From contig NZ_JACRSZ010000005.1 in NCBI RefSeq assembly GCF_014385005.1, positions 62,001 to 126,000 of the forward strand: 64,000 nt of DNA. Reading direction: 5' to 3'. Positions 1 to 8,568 of the stretch are shown piece by piece. This DNA comes from Jingyaoa shaoxingensis (GTDB lineage: Bacteria > Bacillota > Clostridia > Lachnospirales > Lachnospiraceae). The position numbers and the translations under genes were made by a program. The number at the start of each line of letters is the position of its first letter. Position 1 is the stretch's first letter. The notes beneath the pieces were generated by a model, which saw only the letters and a list, made by a program, of their open reading frames with translations, did no database searches and was not told the origin of the DNA.

Positions 1-287
1 TTATAAAACTGAAAAACAAATCCGATATCATCCCGTCTGTACCCGGTAAGCTGCTTCTGGCTGTACTTTGCAATGTCGCTGCCATCCACCAGTACCTGTC
101 CGGATGTCGCCGTATCCATGCCTCCAAGGATATTCAGAACCGTCGTCTTCCCCGCACCACTCGGTCCTACAATCACGACAAACTCGCCTTTCTCTATCTC
201 AAAATCAATACCGTCCACCGCACGAATCTCCACTTCACCCATCCGGTAGATCTTCGACACATTTTTCAGAGAAACATATTTTTCCAT
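1..287 (-). CDS. ABC transporter ATP-binding protein, MacB/LolD-like (3' end beyond window)
   Basis: The gene starts at 287 and runs off the left edge, so only the first 95 residues are seen. The N-terminal part of an ABC nucleotide-binding domain is clear: a Walker A motif GPSGAGKTT at residues 41-49, followed by an ILGGMD stretch and the Q-loop region FVFQF near residue 92. The pattern (IRAVDGIDFEIEKGEFVVIVG) resembles the MacB/LolD/FtsE class, which usually pairs with an FtsX-like permease for peptide or drug export. A purine-rich stretch precedes the ATG. The partner permease would lie further left and cannot be checked. Confidence 0.85.
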   Translation of the reverse strand, partial: MEKYVSLKNVSKIYRMGEVEIRAVDGIDFEIEKGEFVVIVGPSGAGKTTVLNILGGMDTATSGQVLVDGSDIAKYSQKQLTGYRRDDIGFVFQFY

Positions 288-426
288 CGTGTGCCTGCCT
301 TTCTTTGCTCATTTCAAGTGATATTACTTTTATCATAGCATATTTCGTTATATATCTTCACTTAAATTTCTATAAACTGATGTGCACATATCGCAGATAT
401 TTGTACGTGTACAAAAGATTTTCTCG

Positions 427-455
427 TTGCAATTCGGAAAAGAGTGGGTTATAGT
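427..455 (+). promoter_or_regulatory. Sigma-70-type promoter for the shikimate-kinase-like gene
   Basis: TTGCAA at 427-432 and TATAGT at 450-455 are separated by 17 bases, a good match to the vegetative consensus. It points into the gene starting at 509 and leaves a leader of about 50 bases. Confidence 0.6.
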
Positions 456-508
456 TATGGAAGGTTATATTCCAGACTCAATATCATCTATGCAGAAAGG
501 TTTTACAT

Positions 509-1027
509 ATGAATAAAGATAATATTATTTTAATTGGTATGCCAGGTGCCGGAAAGAGTACCATTGGCGTGGTTCTGGCAAAGGTACTGGGTTACCAGTT
601 TGTTGACACGGACCTGATTATTCAGAAAGAAGAAGGAAAGCTTCTGTGGCAGATTATTGAAGAAAAAGGTGTCGAAGAATTTATCAATATTGAAGATAAG
701 ATTAACAGCAAAGTCAATGTTTCCAAATGTGTTATCGCACCTGGCGGCAGCGCTATCTTCGGAGAAAATGCCATGAAACATTTTCAGGAAATCGGTACTG
801 TTGTTTATCTGGATGTGGACTATCCGATTCTGAAAAAACGTGTGGGTAATTTTGAACGCCGTGGCGTCATTCTCCGTCACGGGAATTCCTTCCGCGATAT
901 TTACAACGAACGTCTGCCATACTATCACAAATACGCACATGTGAAAATCTCAGAAAACAATCTGAATATTTCTCAGACCGTTTCCGCCATTGTAGACGCA
1001 CTGGATATGGCACCTGAAACGATATAA
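509..1027 (+). CDS. Shikimate kinase family protein with altered substrate-binding residues
   Basis: A 172-residue P-loop kinase of the shikimate kinase fold, normal length for AroK. Seen: Walker A GMPGAGKST at residues 10-18, the DTD motif at 33-35 (the second Asp contacts shikimate in AroK), and the C-terminal ERLPYY segment. Unusual: the FR pair whose Arg binds the shikimate carboxylate is F58-I59 here, and the GGG motif reads PGGS at 78-81. The nucleotide site is therefore intact while the acid-binding site is changed, so a substrate other than shikimate is possible. It stands alone between its own promoter and terminator, away from other aro genes. AGAAAGG precedes the ATG. Confidence 0.75.
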   Translation: MNKDNIILIGMPGAGKSTIGVVLAKVLGYQFVDTDLIIQKEEGKLLWQIIEEKGVEEFINIEDKINSKVNVSKCVIAPGGSAIFGENAMKHFQEIGTVVYLDVDYPILKKRVGNFERRGVILRHGNSFRDIYNERLPYYHKYAHVKISENNLNISQTVSAIVDALDMAPETI

Positions 1028-1085
1028 CGATTGCAGAATTGTGAATGTGCAGAGCACAAAGCAATCCATATGATTATGTAACAAA

Positions 1086-1125
1086 ACTCCCGGAACTGTA
1101 TTCTTGCTATTCCGGGAGTCTTTCA
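1086..1125 (+). terminator. Rho-independent terminator after the shikimate-kinase-like gene
   Basis: Perfect 9-bp stem ACTCCCGGA/TCCGGGAGT (1086-1094 with 1111-1119) followed by CTTTCATTTT. It ends the plus-strand transcript; the converging pseudogene starts just to the right. Confidence 0.8.
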
Positions 1126-1146
1126 TTTTACACTATTTTCTGCGGA

Positions 1147-2184
1147 CTACAGGATTCCCTGCATCTCGTTCAGTAATTTCTTGCGATACGCCGAATCTTC
1201 TGTACATCTTCTTAGATCATCCAGGCGTCCTTCATCCATAAGTTTTCTGGTAAGCGCAGCCATATCATCTGTACCTTTTTTTATCAATCTGTCTGATTCT
1301 AATTCCAGTACCTGTCCACCCATAATCTCACCCAGTCCTTTCCTGACATTTTTCGACTCCGGGAAACTATATTCGTATCTGTTCAGTACCTTCACAGATA
1401 CGAAGCCAAAATTCAATAAAATCGCCTTTGGCGATGAAATTTTGGCGTGTATGTCTCGGGATTTTGGCATATTCATGCCAAAACGCCTCGCGGGACAGTG
1501 CGTTTTGAACAATTACCTATATTTCACAATTTTACTGATCAACTCTCTGATATCCCGGAATTCTTTTTCCAATCCGTGATTGAGAAGTTTCTGTTTCAGA
1601 TATTCTGCAATCATTTCATATTCCTGAAACAGTTTTTCACGCAGCACTTCATCATTTTCCAACTGCTACTTCATTTTCTCGTACCGCATAATATAAAACG
1701 GCAACAGCATAATCAGATCTTTTTCCAGGATTTCTTTTATGGAATACCACTCAATCCTGATTACCGGAACTTTATACTGTACCACCTGATTATCTGGGAA
1801 TTGCAATTCCATACTCACATTCTTTTTCTGAGCATCTCCACGCAAATATAATATGCAGGAATGTGGAAACTGCATCCGGTACACACCATGAACCTTTTCT
1901 GCATATTCCACATTGATTGCAAAATCATACTCTATCATACGCAAAATCATCGTACTGTCTTCCGTACTCTGACATTCCATATGATATCGTTTCTCACCAA
2001 TAATTATGTAAAAATCCGTTATCTTCTTTCCATTCTTCGTCAGATGCTCGTTCCGTCCCTGTATGATTTCCGTGTCCAATGGATAATTCGTTCCAAATAC
2101 CTCATTAATCAATGGTATTGTAAGCTCTGGCATTTTCTCTGTTTCCGTCCGAAAAACATTGTCAAATATCGTGCTCTCTGCCAT
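1147..2184 (-). pseudogene. Rpn/YhgA-type PD-(D/E)XK nuclease, broken by a stop codon and a repeat insertion
   Basis: Reading from 2184, 172 residues of an Rpn-family protein are intact (start preceded by AAAGGAGG), with the nuclease core ITDFYIIIGEKRYHMECQS. A TAG at 1666-1668 stops the frame. The same frame continues beyond it with plausible protein (QLENDEVLREKLFQEYEM and on to a stop near 1515), so the TAG looks like a point mutation. A structured repeat at about 1375-1520 then separates this from a C-terminal piece (down to 1147) typical of the family's tail. Rpn proteins are recombination-promoting nucleases related to transposase_31. The 172-residue N-terminal part could still be made. 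Confidence 0.75.
1375..1520. repeat. Structured repeat of three consecutive hairpins inside the Rpn pseudogene
   Basis: Three stem-loops lie end to end. The first is GTATCTGT/ACAGATAC with an 11-nt loop (1375-1401). The second has a 9-bp outer stem GCCAAAATT/AATTTTGGC enclosing an inner ATCGCC/GGCGAT stem (1405-1446). The third is a 9-bp stem TTTTGGCAT/ATGCCAAAA with a 4-nt loop (1462-1483). The right boundary near 1520 is estimated from where the nuclease reading frame resumes. The first hairpin, all 27 bases, recurs at 62095-62121, which marks it as a dispersed repeat. Confidence 0.7.
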
Positions 2185-2252
2185 GAGATTCCTCCTTTTT
2201 CTTTATTTGGTTATCTCATGTACTTCTCTTTTTGTTTATCGGATGTATATTA

Positions 2253-2270
2253 ATTCTGGCATTCCAGAAT
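2253..2270. repeat. Small inverted repeat upstream of the Rpn pseudogene
   Basis: ATTCTGG/CCAGAAT with a 4-base loop, about 70 bases upstream of the start at 2184. It could be an operator or a leader hairpin; nothing further supports either. Confidence 0.35.
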
Positions 2271-2351
2271 GTTATCTTTTGTAAAGGTTATAAATACTAT
2301 ATGTCCTCCTTTGGTTTTATCTTAACACAGTCTTTTTTTGAAATCTACGTA

Positions 2352-2400
2352 TTTTAAAAAGAGACTGCTGTACTTTTCCATAAACAGTGCAACAGTCTCT
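2352..2400 (-). terminator. Terminator after the MATE transporter gene
   Basis: On the minus strand an AGAGACTG...CAGTCTCT stem (arms 2393-2400 and 2360-2367) is followed by TTTTTAAAA. It lies just beyond the MATE stop codon at 2425. Confidence 0.75.
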
Positions 2401-2424
2401 ATATTAGATCATTTTTAGAAATTG

Positions 2425-3768
2425 CTATTCACTTTTCTTTTTCACCGGATGCTTCCTCATTATCGCAAAGTACATAATCAAAAGCAGTGTGGATGCCAGT
2501 ATCCATGCCATCGGGCTTGCCAGGCACACGCCTGCATAGCTGTGATAATGGATAGCTATGAGTGCCACGCTTCCACGCCCCAACAGTTCTGCCACACCTG
2601 CCATCATTGGCAGTAGGCCGTATCCCATGCCCTGGATTCCATTTCGGTATACATTCACAATAGTCAGTGGGAAGAGGAACAGTGCGGTAAACTTCATGTA
2701 AGTATCTACCATGCCCTGAATCTGAGAAGCATCTCCGCTGACAAACAGACCGGTGACGACATAACCCCAGTAATACATGACAATTCCCATGACGATGGAA
2801 AAGGCAAACCCGAACTCTGTTGCCCTGGCAAAGCCTTTCCGTACCCGGTCATAGCGTCCTGCACCAACGTTCTGTGCTGCAAAGGTGGCAATTGCAGAAC
2901 CAAGGGCTATGTATGCCTGTCCTGACATCTGTTCACACTTGGATGCCGCAGTAAACGCAGCCACATAGGTAGATCCAAGCGTATTTAATGCCATCTGTAC
3001 CATAGTTGTTCCGATAGCCGTAATGGAATACTGGAATGCCATTGGCAGTCCCACTGAGAGCTGATTTTTCACCAGACGGCTCTCCACATGCAGATCTTCT
3101 TTGTTTAAACGCAGAATCGGCACCTTTTTTATTATATAGATCAGACACAAAACTGCTGATACACCCTGAGAAATGACCGTTGCGTAAGCAGCTCCTGCCA
3201 CACCCATTTTTAAGACAATGATCGATACCAGATCCAGCACAATATTCATGGAAGCAGAAAACAGCAGGAAGTACAGCGGTACCTTACTGTTTCCCAGCGC
3301 TCTCAGGATACAGGCAAACAGGTTATATAATGCCTGTACCAGAATTCCGGCACATATAATCATGATATAGCGGTAAGCATCATCAAAAATATCATCTGGT
3401 GTATTCATCAATACCAGCAGCCGGTGCATTCCAAGCAGACTGATGGCTGTTAGAATGATGGTCGCCGCAAGAGCAATCATTCCTGCTGATACTACGCTTT
3501 TTCGCATGCCATTCATATCTCCGGCACCAAAACGCTGGCTGGTCAGTACAGTAATTCCTGCCATCAGCCCGGTCATAAATCCCAGAATCATAAAGTTGAT
3601 AGTTCCGGTGGATCCCACCGCTGCCAGTGCCTCCGTACTGACGAACTTTCCTACAATCACTGTATCTACCACATTGTAGATCTGCTGAAACAGATTCCCC
3701 GCAAATACCGGCAGTGCGAAGTACAGAATATTCTTACCCGGACTGCCTGTTGTCATATTTTTTTCCAT
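2425..3768 (-). CDS. MATE family multidrug/toxin efflux transporter
   Basis: A 447-residue membrane protein with about 12 hydrophobic segments in two homologous halves, the normal size of MATE exporters that swap Na+ or H+ for cationic drugs or metabolites. Early family features are ILYFALPVFAGNLFQQIYN and VDTVIVGKFV; the second half starts near LSVGLPMAFQYSITAIGTT. An upstream in-frame ATG at 3870 would add 34 polar residues. I chose 3768 because AGAGGAAG sits just before it and MEKNMTTGSPGK is a typical MATE N-terminus. It is a single-gene unit with its own terminator. Confidence 0.9.
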   Translation of the reverse strand: MEKNMTTGSPGKNILYFALPVFAGNLFQQIYNVVDTVIVGKFVSTEALAAVGSTGTINFMILGFMTGLMAGITVLTSQRFGAGDMNGMRKSVVSAGMIALAATIILTAISLLGMHRLLVLMNTPDDIFDDAYRYIMIICAGILVQALYNLFACILRALGNSKVPLYFLLFSASMNIVLDLVSIIVLKMGVAGAAYATVISQGVSAVLCLIYIIKKVPILRLNKEDLHVESRLVKNQLSVGLPMAFQYSITAIGTTMVQMALNTLGSTYVAAFTAASKCEQMSGQAYIALGSAIATFAAQNVGAGRYDRVRKGFARATEFGFAFSIVMGIVMYYWGYVVTGLFVSGDASQIQGMVDTYMKFTALFLFPLTIVNVYRNGIQGMGYGLLPMMAGVAELLGRGSVALIAIHYHSYAGVCLASPMAWILASTLLLIMYFAIMRKHPVKKKSE

Positions 3769-3966
3769 AACCGTCTTCCTCTTTCTCCCTCTTCCATGAA
3801 TCACAGCTTCATCTCGGTTACTCAGGATCGCAACACTTTTTATTTCCGTCAAAAAGTTCTGATCCCCCATAAAAGTGAACCAGAACTTTTTCTACATCAC
3901 ATTATTCTTTTTTTCAGTCTGTGTCAAGAACTTTTATAAAAATTAACGTATCTGTTCAGAGCCAAC

Positions 3967-3991
3967 CTCCGAAATGCTGCACATTTCGGAG
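3967..3991. repeat. 10-bp inverted repeat after the ABC-2 permease gene
   Basis: CTCCGAAATG/CATTTCGGAG with a 5-base loop lies 8 bases beyond the permease stop codon at 3999. No T-run follows, so it is a poor terminator. It may still stabilise or end the transcript. Confidence 0.5.
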
Positions 3992-3998
3992 ATGTTCC

Positions 3999-5027
3999 TT
4001 AATTTCGAATCTCCTGTCTCATAAATCCAATATAAGATCCGCCAAAAGCTACCATCATCAGTGCTACCAGACCGGTCAGATGCGGCCATACCAGAAGCAT
4101 GCTCTGTCCGAAGGACAGGTAACCGGAGATGGCTCCCTCAAGCTGCTGCATGGTAACAACATTTACCGAACGCACTGTCGGGTTCATGATTGTGGATACC
4201 GCTTCACTATACAGATAATATGGTGAGATACGGTTCAGTCCAAGGTTCAGTGTATAGTTATTCATGGTATTCAATGCTGCCTCATATTGTGTGGTAATCG
4301 GATATACTGCATTTGCAATGATATTTGCTACCATACTCATGAAAATTGTGAAGAAAATCCACAATGCGATCACTGCCATTGCTGAGGTGGCTGAATGTCT
4401 GCACACAACAGAAAACAGGATGGATAATCCAAGCCAGAAGTCCATGTATACCACGGTGAAAATCAAAAATGCCAGAACACGCAGAACCTCTTCTGTCTGA
4501 GGAATCAGCCCCGTTGACAGAACTCCCACAGCTCCCACAAAGATTCCCATGGTAAATACCATAATCATGATCACGGCATTGCCTGCCAGGAATTTTCCTA
4601 TAATAATAGAATCACGGTAAATCGGCTGTGCAACCAGCCGGTTCAGGGTACCATTGTTCCGCTCACTGTTGATCGCATCGAATCCCAGAGTCAGTCCTAC
4701 GAACGGTCCCATCAGAGCTATGATGCTCATAAAGGATGGGATGGAATTGCCACTGGTTGTATAGATCTTCAGGAATACAAAGTTACTGTCACTGGAAATA
4801 GCGTCTGCCAGTCCATTCAGTGCCCCGTACAGACTGGCAATACTGGTTCCCAGAATCAACAGTAAAATGATCAGGAAACGCTTGCTGCGCAGATGATCTG
4901 CCAGTTCCTTATGATACAGTGCCATCAGACCGGTATGTCTGCCCGCATGGCTTCCATGCTCTTTTTTCACTGCTGACGGTTGTTTTTCCGATGGCTGTTT
5001 TTCTTTCTTTAATACTGCTGCGGTCAT
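3999..5027 (-). CDS. ABC-2 type transporter permease
   Basis: A 342-residue integral membrane protein. A charged cytoplasmic N-terminus (1-34) precedes KELADHLRSKR and the first membrane helix at 51-70; about five more hydrophobic segments follow. SERNNGTLNRLVAQP near 121-135 is the typical ABC-2 loop between helices 2 and 3 (NosY/CcmB-like). The start overlaps the end of the ATPase gene by 4 bases, indicating translational coupling. With the ATPase and the NEW3 protein upstream it makes a three-gene exporter operon. The exported substrate is unknown. Confidence 0.88.
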   Translation of the reverse strand: MTAAVLKKEKQPSEKQPSAVKKEHGSHAGRHTGLMALYHKELADHLRSKRFLIILLLILGTSIASLYGALNGLADAISSDSNFVFLKIYTTSGNSIPSFMSIIALMGPFVGLTLGFDAINSERNNGTLNRLVAQPIYRDSIIIGKFLAGNAVIMIMVFTMGIFVGAVGVLSTGLIPQTEEVLRVLAFLIFTVVYMDFWLGLSILFSVVCRHSATSAMAVIALWIFFTIFMSMVANIIANAVYPITTQYEAALNTMNNYTLNLGLNRISPYYLYSEAVSTIMNPTVRSVNVVTMQQLEGAISGYLSFGQSMLLVWPHLTGLVALMMVAFGGSYIGFMRQEIRN

Positions 5028-6043
5028 CTTGCGCCACCTCCCCTGAATAACTTATTATGTAATTTTCCCTTCTGGGTGGCTTTCATTGCGGCAGCCTCTG
5101 CCTCCGCTTCTGCCCGCTCAAAATACATCCGGTAGATCGCATCCAGGTCTCCGCCTCTCTGATGGAGATGCTGGATCGTATATTCATGGCTGCCAAGGAA
5201 TGTGGTCAGCTGAGAACGGATATCATATTTTGATTCTACCACAAACATATTTCCTTCTTTTTGTATGCTGGATACGCCCGGCTGTCTGCTGATCTCTGCC
5301 AGTATCTTGTCATCACAGGGATCCACCTGCAGTTCCAGAGAATACTTCGTGCTGTCCTGTACCTGATGCCCCAGATCCTCGATCTCACCGCAGGCTACCA
5401 GATTACCGTTAACAAAAATGCCTACCCTGTCACAGATCTGCTGTACTTGATACAGCTGATGGGATGAAATCAGCAGTGTTCTGCCATCCTCTTTTGCCAT
5501 CTGTGTCATCAGTTCCAACAGTTCTCTCATACCTTCCGGATCCAGTCCCAGTGTCGGTTCATCCATGATGATGATCTCCGGATCCTTCATCAGCACATCT
5601 GCGATGCCCAGTCGCTGACGCATACCCTTGGAATATGTGCCGGCCTTCTTATTTGCCGCGTCTTCCAGTCTGACACGCTTCAGTGCCGCATCACTGCGTT
5701 CCTTAATTTCTTCTTCTGACAGTCCGTTCAGACGTCCCGTAAATGCCAGATTCTGTCTGCCGGTCAGATCCTGATAAAATCCCGGATTATCCGGCAGATA
5801 ACCTACGATTTTCTTGATGCCCAGTGCATTCCTGGTACAGTCCATACCTTCTATGGTTGCCGTACCTGCCGTTGGCTCTGTCAGACCAAGAAGCATCAGG
5901 ATCGTAGTGGTCTTACCGGCACCGTTCGGTCCCAGTAAGCCAAATATCTCACCTTTTTTTACAGACAGGTTCAACTGATTAACCGCGGTCTTCTCACCAT
6001 AGCGCTTCGTCAGCCCGCTTGTCCGAATGATCACTTCACCCAT
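5024..6043 (-). CDS. ABC transporter ATP-binding protein of the ABC-2 exporter
   Basis: A 339-residue ATPase: Walker A GPNGAGKTT at 38-46, signature YSKGMRQ at 137-143, Walker B IIIMDEPT at 157-164, and an H-loop in SSHQLYQV. Residues 230-339 form the C-terminal extension common in CcmA/DrrA-like subunits that pair with ABC-2 permeases. It is coupled to the permease by a 4-base overlap and follows the NEW3 protein gene by 3 bases. Drug, antimicrobial-peptide or polysaccharide export are all possible; the sequence does not choose between them. Confidence 0.9.
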   Translation of the reverse strand: MGEVIIRTSGLTKRYGEKTAVNQLNLSVKKGEIFGLLGPNGAGKTTTILMLLGLTEPTAGTATIEGMDCTRNALGIKKIVGYLPDNPGFYQDLTGRQNLAFTGRLNGLSEEEIKERSDAALKRVRLEDAANKKAGTYSKGMRQRLGIADVLMKDPEIIIMDEPTLGLDPEGMRELLELMTQMAKEDGRTLLISSHQLYQVQQICDRVGIFVNGNLVACGEIEDLGHQVQDSTKYSLELQVDPCDDKILAEISRQPGVSSIQKEGNMFVVESKYDIRSQLTTFLGSHEYTIQHLHQRGGDLDAIYRMYFERAEAEAEAAAMKATQKGKLHNKLFRGGGAR

Positions 6044-6046
6044 AAC

Positions 6047-7324
6047 TTATCTTCTCCCATATTTTTTGAATACATAACCAAGACCAGCTCCCAGTACTAC
6101 GATAATCGCAACTGCTGCCAATCCCCAGCTGGTACGTGTCTTCACAGATACACGCAGGCTTGCGGTAGATGTTGCCACATCGTTGGCTGCTGTGATCGAT
6201 GCTACATAATCACCTGTAATAGCATCAGAATCCGGTGTAATATAAGCGGTTACTTCTTTGGTTGCGCCTGCTTCCAGCAAATCAATGGTAGATTCATCAA
6301 AACTGATGTCCCAGTTGCTGGCAGCGGAAGAAGTCAGATTCAGGTTGGTCAGATCCACATTACCTGTATTTGTAATGGATAAAGTTACTGCTTTCTTATC
6401 ATTTGCATAAGCATCTACACTTAAGTTACCGCTTGGTGTAGATACTTCTACGGCATAAGATCCGGTAATGGTTACTTTCAGTTCTTCCGTCAGTTTTTCT
6501 GAAGAAGAAATGGCGGAAATCGGAATGGTATAATCACCCTGAGTCAGTGTCTCAGGCGGTGTAACAGAAACGGTAATACCCTGGCTGGCACCTGCTTCCA
6601 CATTCAGACTGGCTACGGCATTGCTTTCTCCTGATGGTGTAAAGCTTACCTGCCATCCGTCCGGTGCCTCTGCCGAAAGACTGAAGGACTGTTCGGATCC
6701 CTTGTTATTTACCAGTGTGGTATCAAAACTGAATGCGGTACCGGATGCGGCCTGCTGTTCTGCATATTCTGCGGTAAAAGTACTGGCTCCGTTTTCCTCT
6801 TCGGAAACATTCAGTGTCAGTGTCACATCACTGCTTTCCCCGTCATCTGTGACAGCTTCCAGTGTTACATTATATTCGCCCTCTGCCGTACCTTCCGGAA
6901 CGGTCAGGCTTAAGGTTGCCAGTCCTTCCGATACTTCACCGGAAGACTGAATATGTACTTTATTGATCTGACCGCCGTTTCCACGAAAATATCCTTCCCA
7001 TCCATCCGGCAGATCCTTAATGCTCAGTGCTGCATCCTGACCGCTGCCTGTCTGGTTGATAAAGTCCAGATCAAATGTCGTTGTCTCACCTGGTTTTACG
7101 GAGATACCCGGATAAGCGGTACTCATCTCAAATGTACTGTCAGAAGATACTTCCTGTGTATCTGTAGTTGTCTCCGGTGCTGCATAGACCGCTGCAGGTG
7201 TCACGAGACTAAACATACTCAGAAGTGCTGCTGTCATACCAATGCTCTTTAACTTAGACCGCTTACTTCTTCCTTTCCCCTTTGTAATGTTCTGATTACT
7301 GAAATACAGTTGTCTCTTTCTCAT
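6047..7324 (-). CDS. Secreted, membrane-anchored NEW3-domain protein
   Basis: A 425-residue protein: basic N-terminus and hydrophobic signal (TAALLSMFSLVTPAAVYA), then three Ig-like beta repeats related to NEW3 (NPCBM-associated) domains, each closing with strands such as GEYNVTLEAVTDDG, GDYTIPISAISSS and GDYVASITAANDV. It ends with one helix (about LAAVAIIVVLGAGLGYVF) and KKYGRR, so the repeats sit outside and the C-terminus inside. Such proteins are often encoded next to ABC-2 exporters in Clostridia, with unclear role. I prefer the second ATG (7324): AAAGGAG is too close to the first at 7333. Confidence 0.8.
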   Translation of the reverse strand: MRKRQLYFSNQNITKGKGRSKRSKLKSIGMTAALLSMFSLVTPAAVYAAPETTTDTQEVSSDSTFEMSTAYPGISVKPGETTTFDLDFINQTGSGQDAALSIKDLPDGWEGYFRGNGGQINKVHIQSSGEVSEGLATLSLTVPEGTAEGEYNVTLEAVTDDGESSDVTLTLNVSEEENGASTFTAEYAEQQAASGTAFSFDTTLVNNKGSEQSFSLSAEAPDGWQVSFTPSGESNAVASLNVEAGASQGITVSVTPPETLTQGDYTIPISAISSSEKLTEELKVTITGSYAVEVSTPSGNLSVDAYANDKKAVTLSITNTGNVDLTNLNLTSSAASNWDISFDESTIDLLEAGATKEVTAYITPDSDAITGDYVASITAANDVATSTASLRVSVKTRTSWGLAAVAIIVVLGAGLGYVFKKYGRR

Positions 7325-7457
7325 GATCTGCATGCTCCTTTACTTCAATTTACAGGGATATTCTGTGAGGCTTCATCTGGCACTCACCTGCCCCGTTTGC
7401 TGACGCTATAGTAGAACCTGAATCTAAACTAAATTTAAAGTAATTTGAGCTAAATTT

Positions 7458-7492
7458 TGAACATCCTGTGAACTTGTGAAAATTCAGTGAAC
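7458..7492. promoter_or_regulatory. Paired 11-bp-spaced direct repeats between divergent genes (candidate response-regulator site)
   Basis: TGAAC at 7458 and 7469 are 11 bases apart; TGAAA at 7477 and TGAAC at 7488 are again 11 apart. OmpR-family regulators bind direct repeats with this spacing. The site lies between the NEW3/ABC exporter operon (leftward) and the orphan response-regulator gene (rightward), about 90 bases before the latter's start. Confidence 0.5.
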
Positions 7493-7582
7493 TCTGCTGT
7501 TTTTCCAGATTTTAGTGCTATACTGTCCCACAGAAGATATCCCGGAATTCATTTTAACCGGTCATTTTTTCAGGAGGGTTTT

Positions 7583-8257
7583 ATGTTTCGCATATTGGTT
7601 GTAGATGATGACAAAAATTCCAGACGGTATTATCACGCAGTTCTTTCTCATTCCGGCTATCAGCCTTTTTGTGCCGATTCTGCGGAAAATGCCCTTCATC
7701 TGCTGGAAGAAACGAATATAGATCTGCTTCTGGTGGATGCTCTTATGCCCGGAACGGATGGTTTTTCTCTGACCAAAACACTCCGTGACTGCGGAAATGA
7801 TATGCCGATTCTGATGATTGCGCCAAAGCATATGGCAAAAGATGTAAAAAAAGGATTTCTCATGGGTGTGGATGACTATATGACCTGTCCTGTGGATGAA
7901 GATGAAATGCTGCTGCGTATCCGGGCACTTCTGCGCCGTGCAAAAATCGTATCCGAACACGAATTAAAGGTGGGGGATACTATTCTTGACTATGATACAC
8001 TGACCGTATCTATCCATGGTAACGAAACGATTCTTCCACAGAAAGAATTCTATCTGCTTTATAAGCTCCTGTCCTACCCGAACCAGATCTTCACCAGAGA
8101 CCAGCTCATGGAGGATATCTGGGGTCCGGAATCCGATTCCACATCCGCTACTGTCAGCGTACATATCGGACGCCTGCGGAAACGGTTCGAACACAGTGAA
8201 GATTTTACCATACATACCATACGGGGACTGGGGTATAAGGCCTGTGTGTTAAAATAG
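7583..8257 (+). CDS. Orphan OmpR-family response regulator with an atypical receiver
   Basis: A 224-residue regulator: receiver domain (about 1-120) and a winged-helix DNA-binding domain (about 130-222, with SVHIGRLRKRF and TIRGLGYK). The acid pocket D8-D10 and the phospho-acceptor D52 (LLLVDALMPG) are present. However the conserved Thr is Ala (MIAPK) and the conserved Lys of the TKP motif is Cys (MTCPVD). No histidine kinase lies nearby. The start is fixed by AGGAGG 5 bases before the ATG at 7583; an upstream in-frame ATG at 7487 lacks a site. It is divergent from the NEW3-ABC operon, which it probably controls. Confidence 0.85.
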   Translation: MFRILVVDDDKNSRRYYHAVLSHSGYQPFCADSAENALHLLEETNIDLLLVDALMPGTDGFSLTKTLRDCGNDMPILMIAPKHMAKDVKKGFLMGVDDYMTCPVDEDEMLLRIRALLRRAKIVSEHELKVGDTILDYDTLTVSIHGNETILPQKEFYLLYKLLSYPNQIFTRDQLMEDIWGPESDSTSATVSVHIGRLRKRFEHSEDFTIHTIRGLGYKACVLK

Positions 8258-8320
8258 TTTCACTTTTCTTGTTCACTAAATCATGTTATATTAATTTCAT
8301 AAGTAGGAGGAGAATATTTA

Positions 8321-8563
8321 TTGTTTCAAATTACTTATTCTAAGAAAGCAATAAAATTTTTACAAAAGCAGGATAAAACCACACAAAAAAGACTTATTTA
8401 TGCAATTAAAAAACTTCCTCTTGAGGGTGATATTAAAAAATTACAGAATACAAAAGGATTTCGTCTTCGAGTAGGAAATTTCCGTGTATTATTTGATGTA
8501 AATGGAATTATCATAGATATTATAGAAATTGGTAATCGCGGGCAGATTTATAAAGGAGTGTGA
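8321..8563 (+). CDS. RelE/ParE-family toxin, TTG start
   Basis: An 80-residue basic protein matching the RelE fold: MFQITYSKKAIKFLQKQDK at the start, a conserved Arg in GFRLRVGNFRVLF and the closing IEIGNRGQIY. RelE toxins cut ribosome-bound mRNA. The start is TTG with an excellent AGGAGGAG 8 bases upstream, which may limit its level. The antitoxin gene follows and its start is 6 bases past the toxin stop; toxin-first order is like higBA rather than relBE. Confidence 0.85.
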   Translation: MFQITYSKKAIKFLQKQDKTTQKRLIYAIKKLPLEGDIKKLQNTKGFRLRVGNFRVLFDVNGIIIDIIEIGNRGQIYKGV

Positions 8564-8568
8564 TCAAT

